From Paenarthrobacter sp. PH39-S1 (GTDB lineage: Bacteria > Actinomycetota > Actinomycetes > Actinomycetales > Micrococcaceae), in assembly GCF_030063245.1 (NCBI RefSeq), contig NZ_JASISR010000009.1:1-64000 (forward strand): a stretch of DNA of 64,000 nucleotides, given 5' to 3'. Positions 7,277 to 15,989 of this stretch are shown here, piece after piece. The number at the start of each line of letters is the position of its first letter. Position 1 is the stretch's first letter. The translations under genes were made by a program, and so were the position numbers. Below the pieces are notes generated by a model. That model did no database searches, was not told the DNA's origin, and saw only the letters and a list, made by a program, of their open reading frames with translations.

Positions 7277-10200
7277 TTAGGTCTCCCGGTCCTCGTCGGG
7301 GTTCCGGAATGGCCGAAGTTGCGTTCCTGTGGCACCAGCTGTGAAAGAGTAACGGCCCAGCATATTGATGTGTTCCGAGACCAGCGGCGATAGCCGTTGT
7401 ACGTCGTCGTCGGCAACGTTGTGGCCGCGGTCGCGGAGCCCGGTGAGCGCGGCGTCCAGGTAGCGGGTGTTCCACAGGATGACGGCGTTCAGGACCAGGC
7501 CAAGGGCTCCGAGCTGGTCTTCCTGGCCTTCCCGGTAGGACTGGCGTATCTGGCCCCTCCTGCCATAAAAGACGAGTCTGGCCAGGGCATGTCTGGATTC
7601 CTGCACAGTCAACTGGGTGTGAATTTGCCGGCGGTATCCCTCGTCAACATCGATGAAATCCAGCAGATGCTCCGTTTTGGCTATTCGGCCGTACTCCGCC
7701 AACGCTTTTCCGAGCAGCGTTGGTGTCCCGCCGCCCTGGGTGACCCGCAGGACTTCCGAGGCGCGCACGGTCCCGGCAGTCAAGGATCCGGCAAGGCGGA
7801 GCATGTCCGGCCAGTTCGCCGTAATGAGATCCAGGTTGATCCGGTTGCGGCCGGCCACCGCGTTCAGCTTCCCGTAGTCCTCCGTGGTGTCGATGCGCCA
7901 GAACCGTTGATCCGGCAACCCGGCCAGGCGGGGCGAGAACCGGTATCCGAGCAGGGTGAAGAGCCCGAAGACCTGGTCCGAGTAGGAGGCCGTGTCCGTG
8001 GCGACCATCTCGGGGCGTTCTCCGCCGTCAAGATCGAGCAGCCCATCCAGGATGTGCAGGGAATCTCGGACCGTTCCCGGGACGACGACGGCACCCAGGC
8101 CGGACACCTGGTCGTTGAGATAGTTGAGCCAGGTCAGGCCACGACCTTGGCCAAAGTAGCGGGGATTTGCCCCGGCATTGACGGTGGCCACCGGTACCAC
8201 GAACCGCATTCCATCGACGGACGCCAGCAATCCGGTACCCCAGCGCTGCGCGAGTCCGAGCGCGGACTGGGCCTGGATCAGGCGGGCGTTGGCCGCGCGA
8301 AGCGTATCGGCGCGCACATAGTTTTGATCGACGTGTGTCAGGCGTCCACGCGTCAGTGCGGGGTGGCCGTCTTTGACCACCGGTGTTAGTCCGACGTTGC
8401 ATGCCTCGGCCACCAAAATGGCGGCTACGGAGACATCCAGCTGGCCCATCCGCGCGGAGGCCTCCGAAACGTGGCTGAATTCCGAGAGGAACCCCGTCCA
8501 AGAATGCACTTCCAACAGCACATCGGGCAGATCCACACTCGGCAGCGTTGCCGACACCAATCCCCGCAACTGTGTCAAGGACTCCGGTATCGTCTTGGCC
8601 TCCAAAGGTGAGAGGTGGACCTTGCCGGCATCATCAATGCGTACCGCGGGATTGTCTTCCAGTTGCTCGGCCGCCGCACGATAACGGACGTCAAGGCGGT
8701 GACGAACACCGGCAAGATGGTTCGCTGGATCTTCTGGCAGCTGGAGCGCTCTCAAGGTCTCGTTTTTGGTTGCCTGCCACGCCGGGTCGGTGAGCAACCG
8801 CGCCCTGGGGTCTCCCCAGCGACGTCCGCCCACAACGAAGATGTCCCTGCGTCGCAGCGCTTTATGGACGGCGTCCATCACCGCCACCGTGTAAGCCTTG
8901 CGGTCGATTTCTTCCGAAACCGTGACAAGGCACTGCCAAGCAGGCGAGAGTACGGACAGATCAACCTCGCTCGGCGTCCTTCTGCGGCCGTCCAAAACCT
9001 CCGGCAGTGCTGTCAGTGCTGCCAATGTTGGGGTCCCGCCTGCGGTGGCCCCGAAGGGTGCCGCCGATGCCAGTGCCGGCAGGAACGACCGTACGGTGGC
9101 GAACCGGCGCATCATTTCGGCCACCGTGTCGCCCTCGGTGCCTTCGGGATTCACCAATTCGTTCACCACGTCCACCGCGGCACGTAACTGGGGCAAGGAA
9201 ACCTGCTCGGCCAGCACCGAGGTGGCCTCGGTGCTGGAATATTCCGTACTACCCAGGACCTCGACCAGCGTTTTCGCGGCCTTTGCCAGCTGCAAGGAGG
9301 CTTTGGACAAGCGCGGCAGGGACTTCAACCGGGCCGCAGCGGATTCCCTGGCTGCCTTGCGAAGAACGCGTTCAGTGACGATGGTTTCCAGGGCGTCACA
9401 CAAATCATCGGCAACCTCGGACGTCAATGCCCGCACGGCACAGAGCAGTGTCGCAACCCGGCGCTGACCCGATAATCCAAGAAGTGCTGAGGCTTTACCC
9501 GCCAACCCGTAGCGGGCCAGGGCGTTCATCCGGCCCGAGGGTATCGTCTCCACATCGATAGCCTCGGCACCCAAGGCCCGTAGGCGGGCCAGTCGGTCAA
9601 GTTGCCGCAACAATTCCGGCACCGATACCCTCGAGGGCCCGGTCCGCAGCCGCTCCCACGCAGTCAGCCTTGAACCGTCCTCAACGCGAAGCAAACATTC
9701 CAATTCCAGGATCAAAGTGGGGCCGGCCGCAGCAACCAACCAGGAATAGAGTCGATCATTTGCTCCGGCACAGACCTCAGACACCAGGCGTGTCAATGTG
9801 GAGACGCCGGGAAAAAGGGCTTTGCGCTCACGCAGCCAGACCGCGGCCCGTTCAAACAAACGCACCGGTCCCTCCGGTGACGTCCACGCCCGGGCCGACA
9901 AGAACAGTTTGAGTTCCTCGTACTTGACCTGATCAGAGAATTCGCTGTACCCATACACGGTGGAAATCTCCGCAGCGTGCTCGTAACCGGTCTGTCCCCG
10001 TTGGCGTAAAACTTGAGCACGGGAGCATCAGCAATACCCAGCTGCCCGGCCAGGGATTCCACCACCGCCCACGGGACAGCCCGCGGATCCGTCAGAAACC
10101 GGCCCCACCACCCGCACCGTGACCAAATGGACAGCGAATCCCAGGCGGTTGTGCATTCCCCGGCGGCGGCCAACTACCGACAGATCGGCATCGTCCAACC

Positions 10201-10291
10201 AACAGAAACGTTCCAAGTCCTCCGCCGACAACTCAGCAGGGAATCTACCGAACGCTGCAGCCTGCTCATCACTTAGAAAATCGACCGCCAT
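7277..10291 (-). pseudogene. tnpA: Tn3-family transposase TnpA with two frameshifts
   Basis: The three pieces together encode about 1,000 residues, normal for Tn3-family transposases. The N-terminal DNA-binding domain (start ATG 10291, FLSDEQAAAFGRFP) runs to a shift near 10,115, the next piece (RFLTDPRAVPW) to a shift near 10,000, and the rest ends at 7277. The catalytic DDE residues are present: Asp in SVDGMRF, Asp in TDTASYSDQ and Glu in YREGQEDQLGALGLVLNA. Both shifts fall at runs of G and are single-base changes. They could be recent inactivations or sequencing errors. Confidence 0.8.
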
Positions 10292-10318
10292 GCCACCCAT
10301 TCAACAGGCACCAGACTC

Positions 10319-10356
10319 CTTAGCGTGAATTTCCGTACCGATCCTCCCCAGACCCC
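10319..10356 (-). repeat. 38-bp Tn3-type terminal inverted repeat
   Basis: Read on the minus strand, it starts GGGGTC and ends ACGGAAATTCACGCTAAG. This matches the length and the conserved outer and inner blocks of Tn3-family ends. It lies 28 bp beyond the tnpA start. The partner repeat left of 7277 was searched for by eye and not found. Confidence 0.6.
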
Positions 10357-10358
10357 GG

Positions 10359-10465
10359 GTTGACGGGCGGAGACAGAGTTCACGGCCGGAGACAGGGTTG
10401 ACGGGCGGAGACAGGGATGACGGCCGGGATACGCGTCGCGGCTGGGGATAGGCGTCACGGTGGGG
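10359..10465. repeat. 19-bp tandem repeat array (about 5.5 degenerate units)
   Basis: Units of 19 bp such as GTTGACGGGCGGAGACAGA begin at 10359, 10378, 10397, 10416 and 10435 and decay towards 10465. The array starts three bases outside the Tn3-type terminal repeat. It has no coding content. The following 186 bp up to the transporter gene hold no recognised feature apart from its ribosome-binding site. Confidence 0.7.
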
Positions 10466-10651
10466 CCCCGCGGCGCGGCGGTGCATTCCTGCAGATGCGG
10501 TCTGCGCTAATGGCGGTTGTCCGAACCCGGGGGCGCTGTGATACTCAACTAAGCCGCTCCGCAACGTGCCGCAGATCACAGTCGGGTACCGGTGCAGGGC
10601 GATCACCACGTTCAAAAAACGCCGTGTCAGTGCACACGCAAGGAGATGCTG

Positions 10652-12043
10652 ATGAGCATGCAAACGCCGCCGCAACAATCCGTCAAACAATCAGGGCTGA
10701 AGAAGGTCGTCGCCGCTTCCATGGCCGGGACGGTGGTGGAGTGGTACGAGTTCTTCCTTTATGCCACCGCTGCCAGCCTGGTCTTCGGCAAGATGTTCTT
10801 CCCCAACGCCGGTTCCGACCTCGACGGTGTGATGGCGGCCTTCCTGACCTATACGGTGGGCTTCGTGGCCCGCCCGCTTGGCGGCATTGTCTTCGGTCAC
10901 TTTGGCGACAAGTTCGGCCGCAAGAAACTGCTTCAGCTCAGCATCATCCTGGTCGGCGCGTCGACGTTTCTGATGGGCTGCCTGCCCGGCTTTGCGCAGG
11001 CCGGCTACTGGGCGCCTGGCATGCTGGTGGGGCTCCGCTTTATCCAGGGCTTCGCCGTCGGCGGTGAATGGGGCGGCGCCGTCCTGCTGGTCGCCGAGCA
11101 CAGCCCCAACAAGTCACGCGGTTTCTGGTCCTCCTGGCCGCAGTCCGCCGTCCCGATGGGCAACCTGCTCGCCACCGGGGTCCTGCTCTTCCTCTCCTCC
11201 ACGCTGAGCGAGCAAGCTTTCCTTGGCTGGGGCTGGCGCATCGGCTTCTGGCTCTCGGCCGTCATCGTCGTCGTCGGTTACTACATCCGCACCAAGGTCA
11301 GCGACGCCCCCATCTTCCTGAAGGCGCACGAAGAAATCCAGGCCAACCCGAAGGCCGGATACGGCGTCGCCGAGGTCTTCCGGCGCTACCCCCGCGGCGT
11401 ATTCACCGCCATGGGGCTGCGCTTCGCCGAGAACATCCTGTACTACCTGGTGGTCACGTTCTCCATCACGTATCTGAAGTTCATTGTGTACGCGGACACC
11501 GCCCGCATCCTGCTGCTCCTGCTGGTGGCCCACGCCATTCACTTCTGCGTGGTTTCCTTGGTCGGCAAGCTCTCCGACGCGATCGGCCGCAAGCCTACCT
11601 ACATGGCCGGTGCCGTGACCGGAGCAACCTGGGGTTTCTTCGGCTTTCCCATGATGGATACGGGCAACGACCTCGTCATCCTGGTCTCCGTGACGATCGG
11701 GCTGCTGTTCCACGCGCTGATGTACGCCGGCCAGCCGTCCATTATGGCGGAGATGTTCCCCACACGGATGCGCTACTCCGGCGTCTCGCTGGGCTACCAG
11801 GTGACGTCGATCGTGGCCGGATCGATGGCCCCGATCATTGCCACCGCCCTGCTGGAGCACTACAAGTCCTCCGTCCCGGTGGCGCCTTACCTGATGGCTG
11901 CCTGCATCGTCACCGCCGTCGCCGTCCTGTGCCTGAAGGAGACCAAGGGGATTTCCCTGCAGGACGTGGACGACGCCGACGCGGCCGGTACGCTGGCCAT
12001 GAACGGGATCGCATCGGTACAAAGTGAAAGCAAGGTTGGTTAG
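10652..12043 (+). CDS. MFS transporter, metabolite:H+ symporter (MHS) family
   Basis: About 463 residues with some 12 membrane segments. It has the MHS-family N-terminus (ASMAGTVVEWYEFFLYATAA) and the loop 2-3 motif GHFGDKFGRKKLL, which fits proton-coupled uptake of organic acids or osmolytes. I chose ATG 10652 because AAGGAG lies six bases upstream; in-frame starts at 10646 and 10658 are also possible. The SDR gene follows three bases after the stop, so the two are probably cotranscribed. They may import and oxidise the same hydroxy acid. Confidence 0.85.
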   Translation: MSMQTPPQQSVKQSGLKKVVAASMAGTVVEWYEFFLYATAASLVFGKMFFPNAGSDLDGVMAAFLTYTVGFVARPLGGIVFGHFGDKFGRKKLLQLSIILVGASTFLMGCLPGFAQAGYWAPGMLVGLRFIQGFAVGGEWGGAVLLVAEHSPNKSRGFWSSWPQSAVPMGNLLATGVLLFLSSTLSEQAFLGWGWRIGFWLSAVIVVVGYYIRTKVSDAPIFLKAHEEIQANPKAGYGVAEVFRRYPRGVFTAMGLRFAENILYYLVVTFSITYLKFIVYADTARILLLLLVAHAIHFCVVSLVGKLSDAIGRKPTYMAGAVTGATWGFFGFPMMDTGNDLVILVSVTIGLLFHALMYAGQPSIMAEMFPTRMRYSGVSLGYQVTSIVAGSMAPIIATALLEHYKSSVPVAPYLMAACIVTAVAVLCLKETKGISLQDVDDADAAGTLAMNGIASVQSESKVG

Positions 12044-12046
12044 GGA

Positions 12047-12949
12047 ATGCCTATTAATGCAGCAGAGAACGGCGCGCCAGCGAATCACGCGCCGGGAAAC
12101 AAGTCGATGGAGACCAAGTCGACGGGAAACAATGCGACGGGAAAAAACGCGACGGGGAATGACGTGTCAGAGACCAGGCCGACGGCGAACGGCTCCGGGC
12201 CCTTGCCGGGCCGGATTGACGGACGACGGGCACTGATCACCGGTGGCGCGGGCGGCCTGGGGGCAGCCTGCGCCCGGGCCCTGGCCGCCCAAGGCGCACA
12301 CGTCATTGTGGCGGACCGGGACGGCACGGCTGCGGCCGCCCTCGCAACCGAAGTCGGCGGGGAAGCCTGGGAAGTGGATCTGCTGGACACCGGCGCGCTG
12401 GAGTCGTTGACGCTGGATGTGGATATTCTGCTCAACAATGCCGGGATTCAGGCCATTAGTCCCATCCAGGAGTTTGATCCGGCTGCATTCCGCCGCATCA
12501 TCACGCTCATGCTGGAGGTGCCGTTCCTGCTGATCCGCGCCGCACTGCCCCACATGTATGCGCAAAACCACGGCCGCATCATCAATATCTCCTCCATCCA
12601 CGGGTTACGCGCCTCGGCCTTCAAATCCGCCTACGTGAGCGCCAAGCACGGGTTGGAAGGTCTCTCCAAGGTCACCGCTCTGGAGGGCGGCCCAAACGGG
12701 GTCACCAGCAACTGCGTGAATCCGGGCTACGTGCGGACCCCACTCGTTGAGGGGCAGATCGCCGATCAGGCCCGCACCCACGGGATCGCCCCGGAGCAGG
12801 TGCTCAGCGATGTGATGCTGGCCCGGAACGCGATCAAGCGGTTGGTGGAACCTGCCGAGGTGGCGTCCCTGGTTACCTGGCTGGCATCCGATCAGGCCGC
12901 CATGGTTACCGGTGCGTCCTACACGATGGATGGCGGCTGGACAGCGTAA
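12047..12949 (+). CDS. Short-chain dehydrogenase, 3-hydroxybutyrate dehydrogenase-like
   Basis: A classical SDR with the cofactor motif TGGAGGLG, the NNAG strand motif (LLNNAGIQ) and catalytic Tyr196/Lys200 (SAYVSAKHG). The loop ISSIHGLRASAFKSAY and the segment VNPGYVRTPLVEGQI resemble D-3-hydroxybutyrate dehydrogenases, which oxidise 3-hydroxybutyrate to acetoacetate with NAD+. Unusually, about 55 residues of Asn/Thr/Lys-rich repeats (NKSMETKSTGNNATG-like) precede the fold. Either this is a disordered extension or the true start lies downstream. Translationally coupled to the upstream transporter. Confidence 0.75.
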   Translation: MPINAAENGAPANHAPGNKSMETKSTGNNATGKNATGNDVSETRPTANGSGPLPGRIDGRRALITGGAGGLGAACARALAAQGAHVIVADRDGTAAAALATEVGGEAWEVDLLDTGALESLTLDVDILLNNAGIQAISPIQEFDPAAFRRIITLMLEVPFLLIRAALPHMYAQNHGRIINISSIHGLRASAFKSAYVSAKHGLEGLSKVTALEGGPNGVTSNCVNPGYVRTPLVEGQIADQARTHGIAPEQVLSDVMLARNAIKRLVEPAEVASLVTWLASDQAAMVTGASYTMDGGWTA

Positions 12950-13125
12950 AGGGCCCATGTGCCCCGCTTTTCGCGGCTCAGCAGCCCGGCGTCGAGCAGG
13001 ATCCTGGGGTGGTGGGATACGGTCGGTTGGCCCAGGTCCAGTGGGCTGGTGAGATCGCAGACGCAGGCCTCGCCGTCGTCGGCCGCCTTTAGGATGGAAG
13101 GCAGCCGCAGCCGTTCAGGGTCGGC
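12919..13125 (-). pseudogene. ArsR-family regulator, C-terminal remnant
   Basis: On the minus strand the frame encodes ADPERLRLPSILKA, then GEACVCDLTSPLDLGQPTVSHH and a terminal EKRGTWALY. This is the winged-helix region of an ArsR/SmtB repressor including its ELCVCDL-like metal-binding site. The usual first helix is missing and replaced by unrelated sequence. It overlaps the end of the SDR gene by 31 bp. Probably a decayed regulator of the adjoining thioredoxin-like gene. Confidence 0.55.
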
Positions 13126-13171
13126 GTCGCCAGGGGCTGAAATTAAGCACGCGGGAGCGGGAGAATAAACC

Positions 13172-13492
13172 ATGGACATCGAATTACGCACCATTGAGGA
13201 TTGCCCCCACGGCCCACAGGCCAGGGAGCTGTACAGGCGTGCTTTGGAGCTGGAAGGCCTGGCTGCCGAAAGTCTCACCGTTCGGGAAATCACGACCAAT
13301 GAACAGGCGGCGGAACTGCTGTTTCATGGTTCGCCGACGTTCAGCTTGAACGGGGCCGATCTCTTACCCTCTGATGCTGAACCCGCACTGACCTGCCGGG
13401 TATATGGGACACCCGGGGGACTTGCCGGCCTGCCGGCTCTGTCTACCTTGCGCGAGGCCATTAGGGAATTCAGTGATGGACAATCGTCTTGA
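13172..13492 (+). CDS. Thioredoxin-fold small protein (alkylmercury-lyase-like family)
   Basis: A 106-residue protein with the start MDIELRTIEDCPHGPQA, a variant of the D-C-P motif at the thioredoxin active site carrying one cysteine. A central GSPTFSLNG strand-turn and LTCRVYGTPGG near the end are typical of small thioredoxin-like proteins found beside ArsR genes. A GGGAG ribosome-binding site precedes the ATG. The decayed ArsR gene upstream suggests a former metal-stress unit. Substrate unknown. Confidence 0.65.
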   Translation: MDIELRTIEDCPHGPQARELYRRALELEGLAAESLTVREITTNEQAAELLFHGSPTFSLNGADLLPSDAEPALTCRVYGTPGGLAGLPALSTLREAIREFSDGQSS

Positions 13493-14030
13493 GGATATCG
13501 TTGCCGGCTACGAACGGGCCTGCGGCGAGCTGACTGAATACCTGCTCGCGGCTGACCGCGCCGATCTCCGCCGCGGGAGCAGCGGGACCCGGTGGACCAA
13601 TGAGGAGCTGCTCTTCCACATGGTTTTCGGATACATGGTGGTCCGGACCCTGTTGACCATGGTCCGGCTGATGGGCCGGCTTCCCCGATGGTGGGGACGT
13701 GGTTTCGCTGCGGTCCTGAATGCAGGGACAACTCCTTTTGATGCGGCAAACTATTGGGGATCCCGTGCCGCCGCTCTGGTCTACAACCGGTATCGGATGG
13801 GCCGCAAACTGGAGAAGACAACGCAGGCTCTGGCCCGGCGGCTGCGGCGCGAAACTCCGGCTTCACTGGCCTTGTCCATGGCGTTCCCCGCCCGCTGGGA
13901 CCCGTTCTTCGCACCGGAGATGACGCTGGCCGATCTGTACGCCTACCCCACGCTCCACTTCAGCTTCCATGCCGCGCAGCTCACCCTTGACCAGCACGGC
14001 GCCTGCGCGCCAGGGGGACCCCCTGCCTGA
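13476..14030 (+). CDS. DinB-family protein
   Basis: About 184 residues of mostly helical sequence. The N-terminus (MDNRLEDIVAGYERACGELTEYL), the W-T-N-E-E-L-L-F-H motif, and the closing segment YPTLHFSFHAAQLTLD with spaced histidines fit the DinB/YfiT-like four-helix bundle, where such histidines bind a metal. The start at ATG 13476 overlaps the preceding gene by 17 bp, indicating coupling. Members often act in small-thiol-dependent reactions; the specific role here is unknown. Confidence 0.65.
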   Translation: MDNRLEDIVAGYERACGELTEYLLAADRADLRRGSSGTRWTNEELLFHMVFGYMVVRTLLTMVRLMGRLPRWWGRGFAAVLNAGTTPFDAANYWGSRAAALVYNRYRMGRKLEKTTQALARRLRRETPASLALSMAFPARWDPFFAPEMTLADLYAYPTLHFSFHAAQLTLDQHGACAPGGPPA

Positions 14031-14039
14031 GCCCGGTGG

Positions 14040-14969
14040 TCAGGCAGCCAATGCGTCCCGCCGGAGCCTGGTCTCCTGCAAAATGGCTCCGATCACGGCC
14101 TGCACCGCGGCGGAGCGGAGGGACTCCGGGCGCGCTGCCGCCCAAAAGCTCAGCCGGCGTTCAAAGGCCGCCGGCAGAACAGGAACGAAGTCCGGCTGGC
14201 CGCAGACCATGAAGGACGGCAGTATTCCGATGCCGCCATGGCCCCTGACGGCTTCAATCTGGGCAAAGATGCTCGTGGCCTGAAATGCTGCCGCCGGTTC
14301 GGAGAGGGCAGAGGATCGGTGCCCCAGCTCGGCGATCTGGAGCGCGGATTCCACGTAGGAAACAAAGGTGTGCCGTTGGAGATCCATTGCGCTCGCCGGT
14401 GTCCCCTTGGTCTTCAGATATTCAGGGCTGGCATAGAGCCGGAGGAAATAATCCGTCAGGAAGACCGTCTCGGCCCTGCTGGCATCAATGTGGCCGGCCA
14501 CTATTTCCAGATCGACGCCGGAACGGTTCTGGCTGACCTTCCGCGTGGCGCTGAGGAGCTCCACCTTGAGCTGCGGATGGCTGCGTTGCAGCCGTACCAG
14601 CGCCGGGGCGGCGATGGCGGCGCCGAACCCGTCCGAGGTGTTCACGCGGACCAGTCCGGCGAGGGAACCGGAACCGGTATCCAGGCTGGCTGCGAGATCG
14701 CCGAGGCTGTGCTCGATTCCTTCGGCGGCACGGACGGCCTGCCGGCCCAGCTCGGTGAGCTCCCAACCATGCGGATTGCGTTCCAGCGTCCGCCCGCCCA
14801 GGCGTTTGTCGAGGGCGAGAATGCGGCGGGAGATGGTGGTATGGGAGGTTTCCAAAGCCTGCGCGACGGCGGTAAAGCGGCCCAACCGCGCCACCGTGAG
14901 CAGGATGAGCAGATCATCCGGGCTGGGGAATCTCTTAAAGTCCACCGCTGCGGTCTCCTTCATGTGCAT
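14040..14969 (-). CDS. LysR-family transcriptional regulator
   Basis: A 309-residue LysR-type regulator. The N-terminal winged HTH (LLILLTVARLGRFTAVAQAL, then SHTTISRRILALDKRLG) is followed by a periplasmic-binding-like effector domain (about residues 95-300). It is transcribed divergently from the catabolic operon beginning at 15078 and very likely controls it in response to a pathway intermediate. An inverted repeat lies in the shared 108-bp region. In-frame ATGs at 14969 and 14963 are both possible starts. Confidence 0.85.
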   Translation of the reverse strand: MHMKETAAVDFKRFPSPDDLLILLTVARLGRFTAVAQALETSHTTISRRILALDKRLGGRTLERNPHGWELTELGRQAVRAAEGIEHSLGDLAASLDTGSGSLAGLVRVNTSDGFGAAIAAPALVRLQRSHPQLKVELLSATRKVSQNRSGVDLEIVAGHIDASRAETVFLTDYFLRLYASPEYLKTKGTPASAMDLQRHTFVSYVESALQIAELGHRSSALSEPAAAFQATSIFAQIEAVRGHGGIGILPSFMVCGQPDFVPVLPAAFERRLSFWAAARPESLRSAAVQAVIGAILQETRLRRDALAA

Positions 14970-15008
14970 TCCTGCACAGGGTCTCTGCCAATATTCGGCT
15001 TGAATGCA
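14965..15008. promoter_or_regulatory. Inverted repeat between LysR gene and catabolic operon, candidate operator
   Basis: TGCATTC at 14965-14971 and its reverse complement GAATGCA at 15002-15008 are 30 bp apart. The left half overlaps the regulator start codon, so binding could both autoregulate the LysR gene and act on the divergent promoter. The T-N11-A form of LysR sites is not obvious, so confidence is modest. Confidence 0.35.
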
Positions 15009-15077
15009 CTCTAACAGGGTGTGATCCTAGTCATAACCGGATCAGTCCGGACACCGCAGAAGCAAGGGGCTTTCATC

Positions 15078-15989
15078 ATGGCTGTAGTCGCATGGATTGG
15101 TTTAGGGCACATGGGCGGCCCCATGACCGCGAACATGATCAAGGCCGGGCACGAGGTGCGCGGTTTTGATCTCGACGCGGCGGCACTGGCCGCAGCGGTC
15201 GGCCACGGTGTCACTCCGGCGCGGAGCATTGCCGACGCGGTGGACGGCGCCGACGTCGCCTTCACCATGCTTCCGAAGGGTGACCACGTCCGCACGGTCT
15301 ATCTGGGCGACGGCGGCATCCTGGCTTCCGCGGCAAAAGAGACACTGCTGGTCGATTCCTCAACCATTGACATCGACTCGGCCCGGGCGGTTCACGACGC
15401 GGCCGCCGATGGCGGTTTTCGTTTTGTGGATGCGCCCGTCTCCGGCGGTATGAGCGGGGCCCAGGCGGGGACATTGACGTTCATGATCGGCGGCGAATCG
15501 GTTGCCGTTGCCGACGCGTCGAAGTACATTGAACCGATGGCGGCGAATATCATTCCCACGGGCGCTGCGACGACGGGTCAGGCCGCGAAAATCTGCAACA
15601 ACCTGATGCTGTTCATCAATCTGGCCTCCACCGCCGAGGGCGCGGTGCTCGCCGACCGGCTGGGTCTGGACAAGCAGGTTTTCTGGAACATTGCCTCCGT
15701 CTCTTCCGGGGACAGCTGGGCGCTGCGCACCTGGTATCCGCTGGCCGGGGTGGTTCCCACGGCGGCGTCCAACAAGGACTTTGCCCCGACGTTCACAGCG
15801 GAGCTGGCCAACAAGGACATCAGCCTGGCCATTTCCGCCGCCCGCAACACCGGCACCCCGCTGGAGATTGGTGAGCGTGTACAGCAGCTCTTCCAGCGGC
15901 TGATTGATGCGGATCAGGGCCGCAAGGACTGCTCGATGATCGTCTCCCTGGTGGACGGCTCTCTGACCTCGGGGAAAGTAACAAAATGA
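15078..15989 (+). CDS. 3-hydroxyisobutyrate dehydrogenase-like beta-hydroxyacid dehydrogenase
   Basis: A 303-residue enzyme of the beta-hydroxyacid dehydrogenase family. It has the N-terminal NAD-binding motif GLGHMGG (residues 8-14), the substrate motif DAPVSGGMSGAQAGTLT and catalytic Lys171 in GQAAKICNN. The family oxidises 3-hydroxyisobutyrate or related acids to the semialdehyde. Start ATG 15078 is chosen over upstream codons because it begins directly at the Rossmann strand and follows an AAGGGG sequence. It overlaps the aldehyde dehydrogenase gene by four bases (ATGA), consistent with consecutive steps. Confidence 0.85.
   Translation: MAVVAWIGLGHMGGPMTANMIKAGHEVRGFDLDAAALAAAVGHGVTPARSIADAVDGADVAFTMLPKGDHVRTVYLGDGGILASAAKETLLVDSSTIDIDSARAVHDAAADGGFRFVDAPVSGGMSGAQAGTLTFMIGGESVAVADASKYIEPMAANIIPTGAATTGQAAKICNNLMLFINLASTAEGAVLADRLGLDKQVFWNIASVSSGDSWALRTWYPLAGVVPTAASNKDFAPTFTAELANKDISLAISAARNTGTPLEIGERVQQLFQRLIDADQGRKDCSMIVSLVDGSLTSGKVTK

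Larger units (their letters stand above)
7277..10356 (-). mobile_element. Remnant of a Tn3-family transposon
   Basis: The element contains a nearly full-length tnpA with two frameshifts and, beyond its 5' end, a 38-bp terminal inverted repeat with the Tn3 signature (outer GGGGTC, inner CACGCTAAG). No resolvase gene and no clear matching repeat at the left end are found in 7054-7276. The element is therefore either incomplete or ends in a diverged repeat. It marks the right limit of the accessory region. Confidence 0.7.

Noticed and set aside
7238-7290. Left terminal repeat of the Tn3 element near 7245-7285
   Set aside because: Only a few end bases (CGTTTAG) match the 38-bp repeat at 10319-10356, which is not better than chance.
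7397-8389. A 330-codon plus-strand frame
   Set aside because: It is antisense to the Tn3 transposase catalytic region and has no recognisable domain.
13404-13475. Earlier start for the DinB-like gene
   Set aside because: The upstream in-frame codons lie deep inside the thioredoxin-like gene, and the family N-terminus begins at the ATG at 13476.
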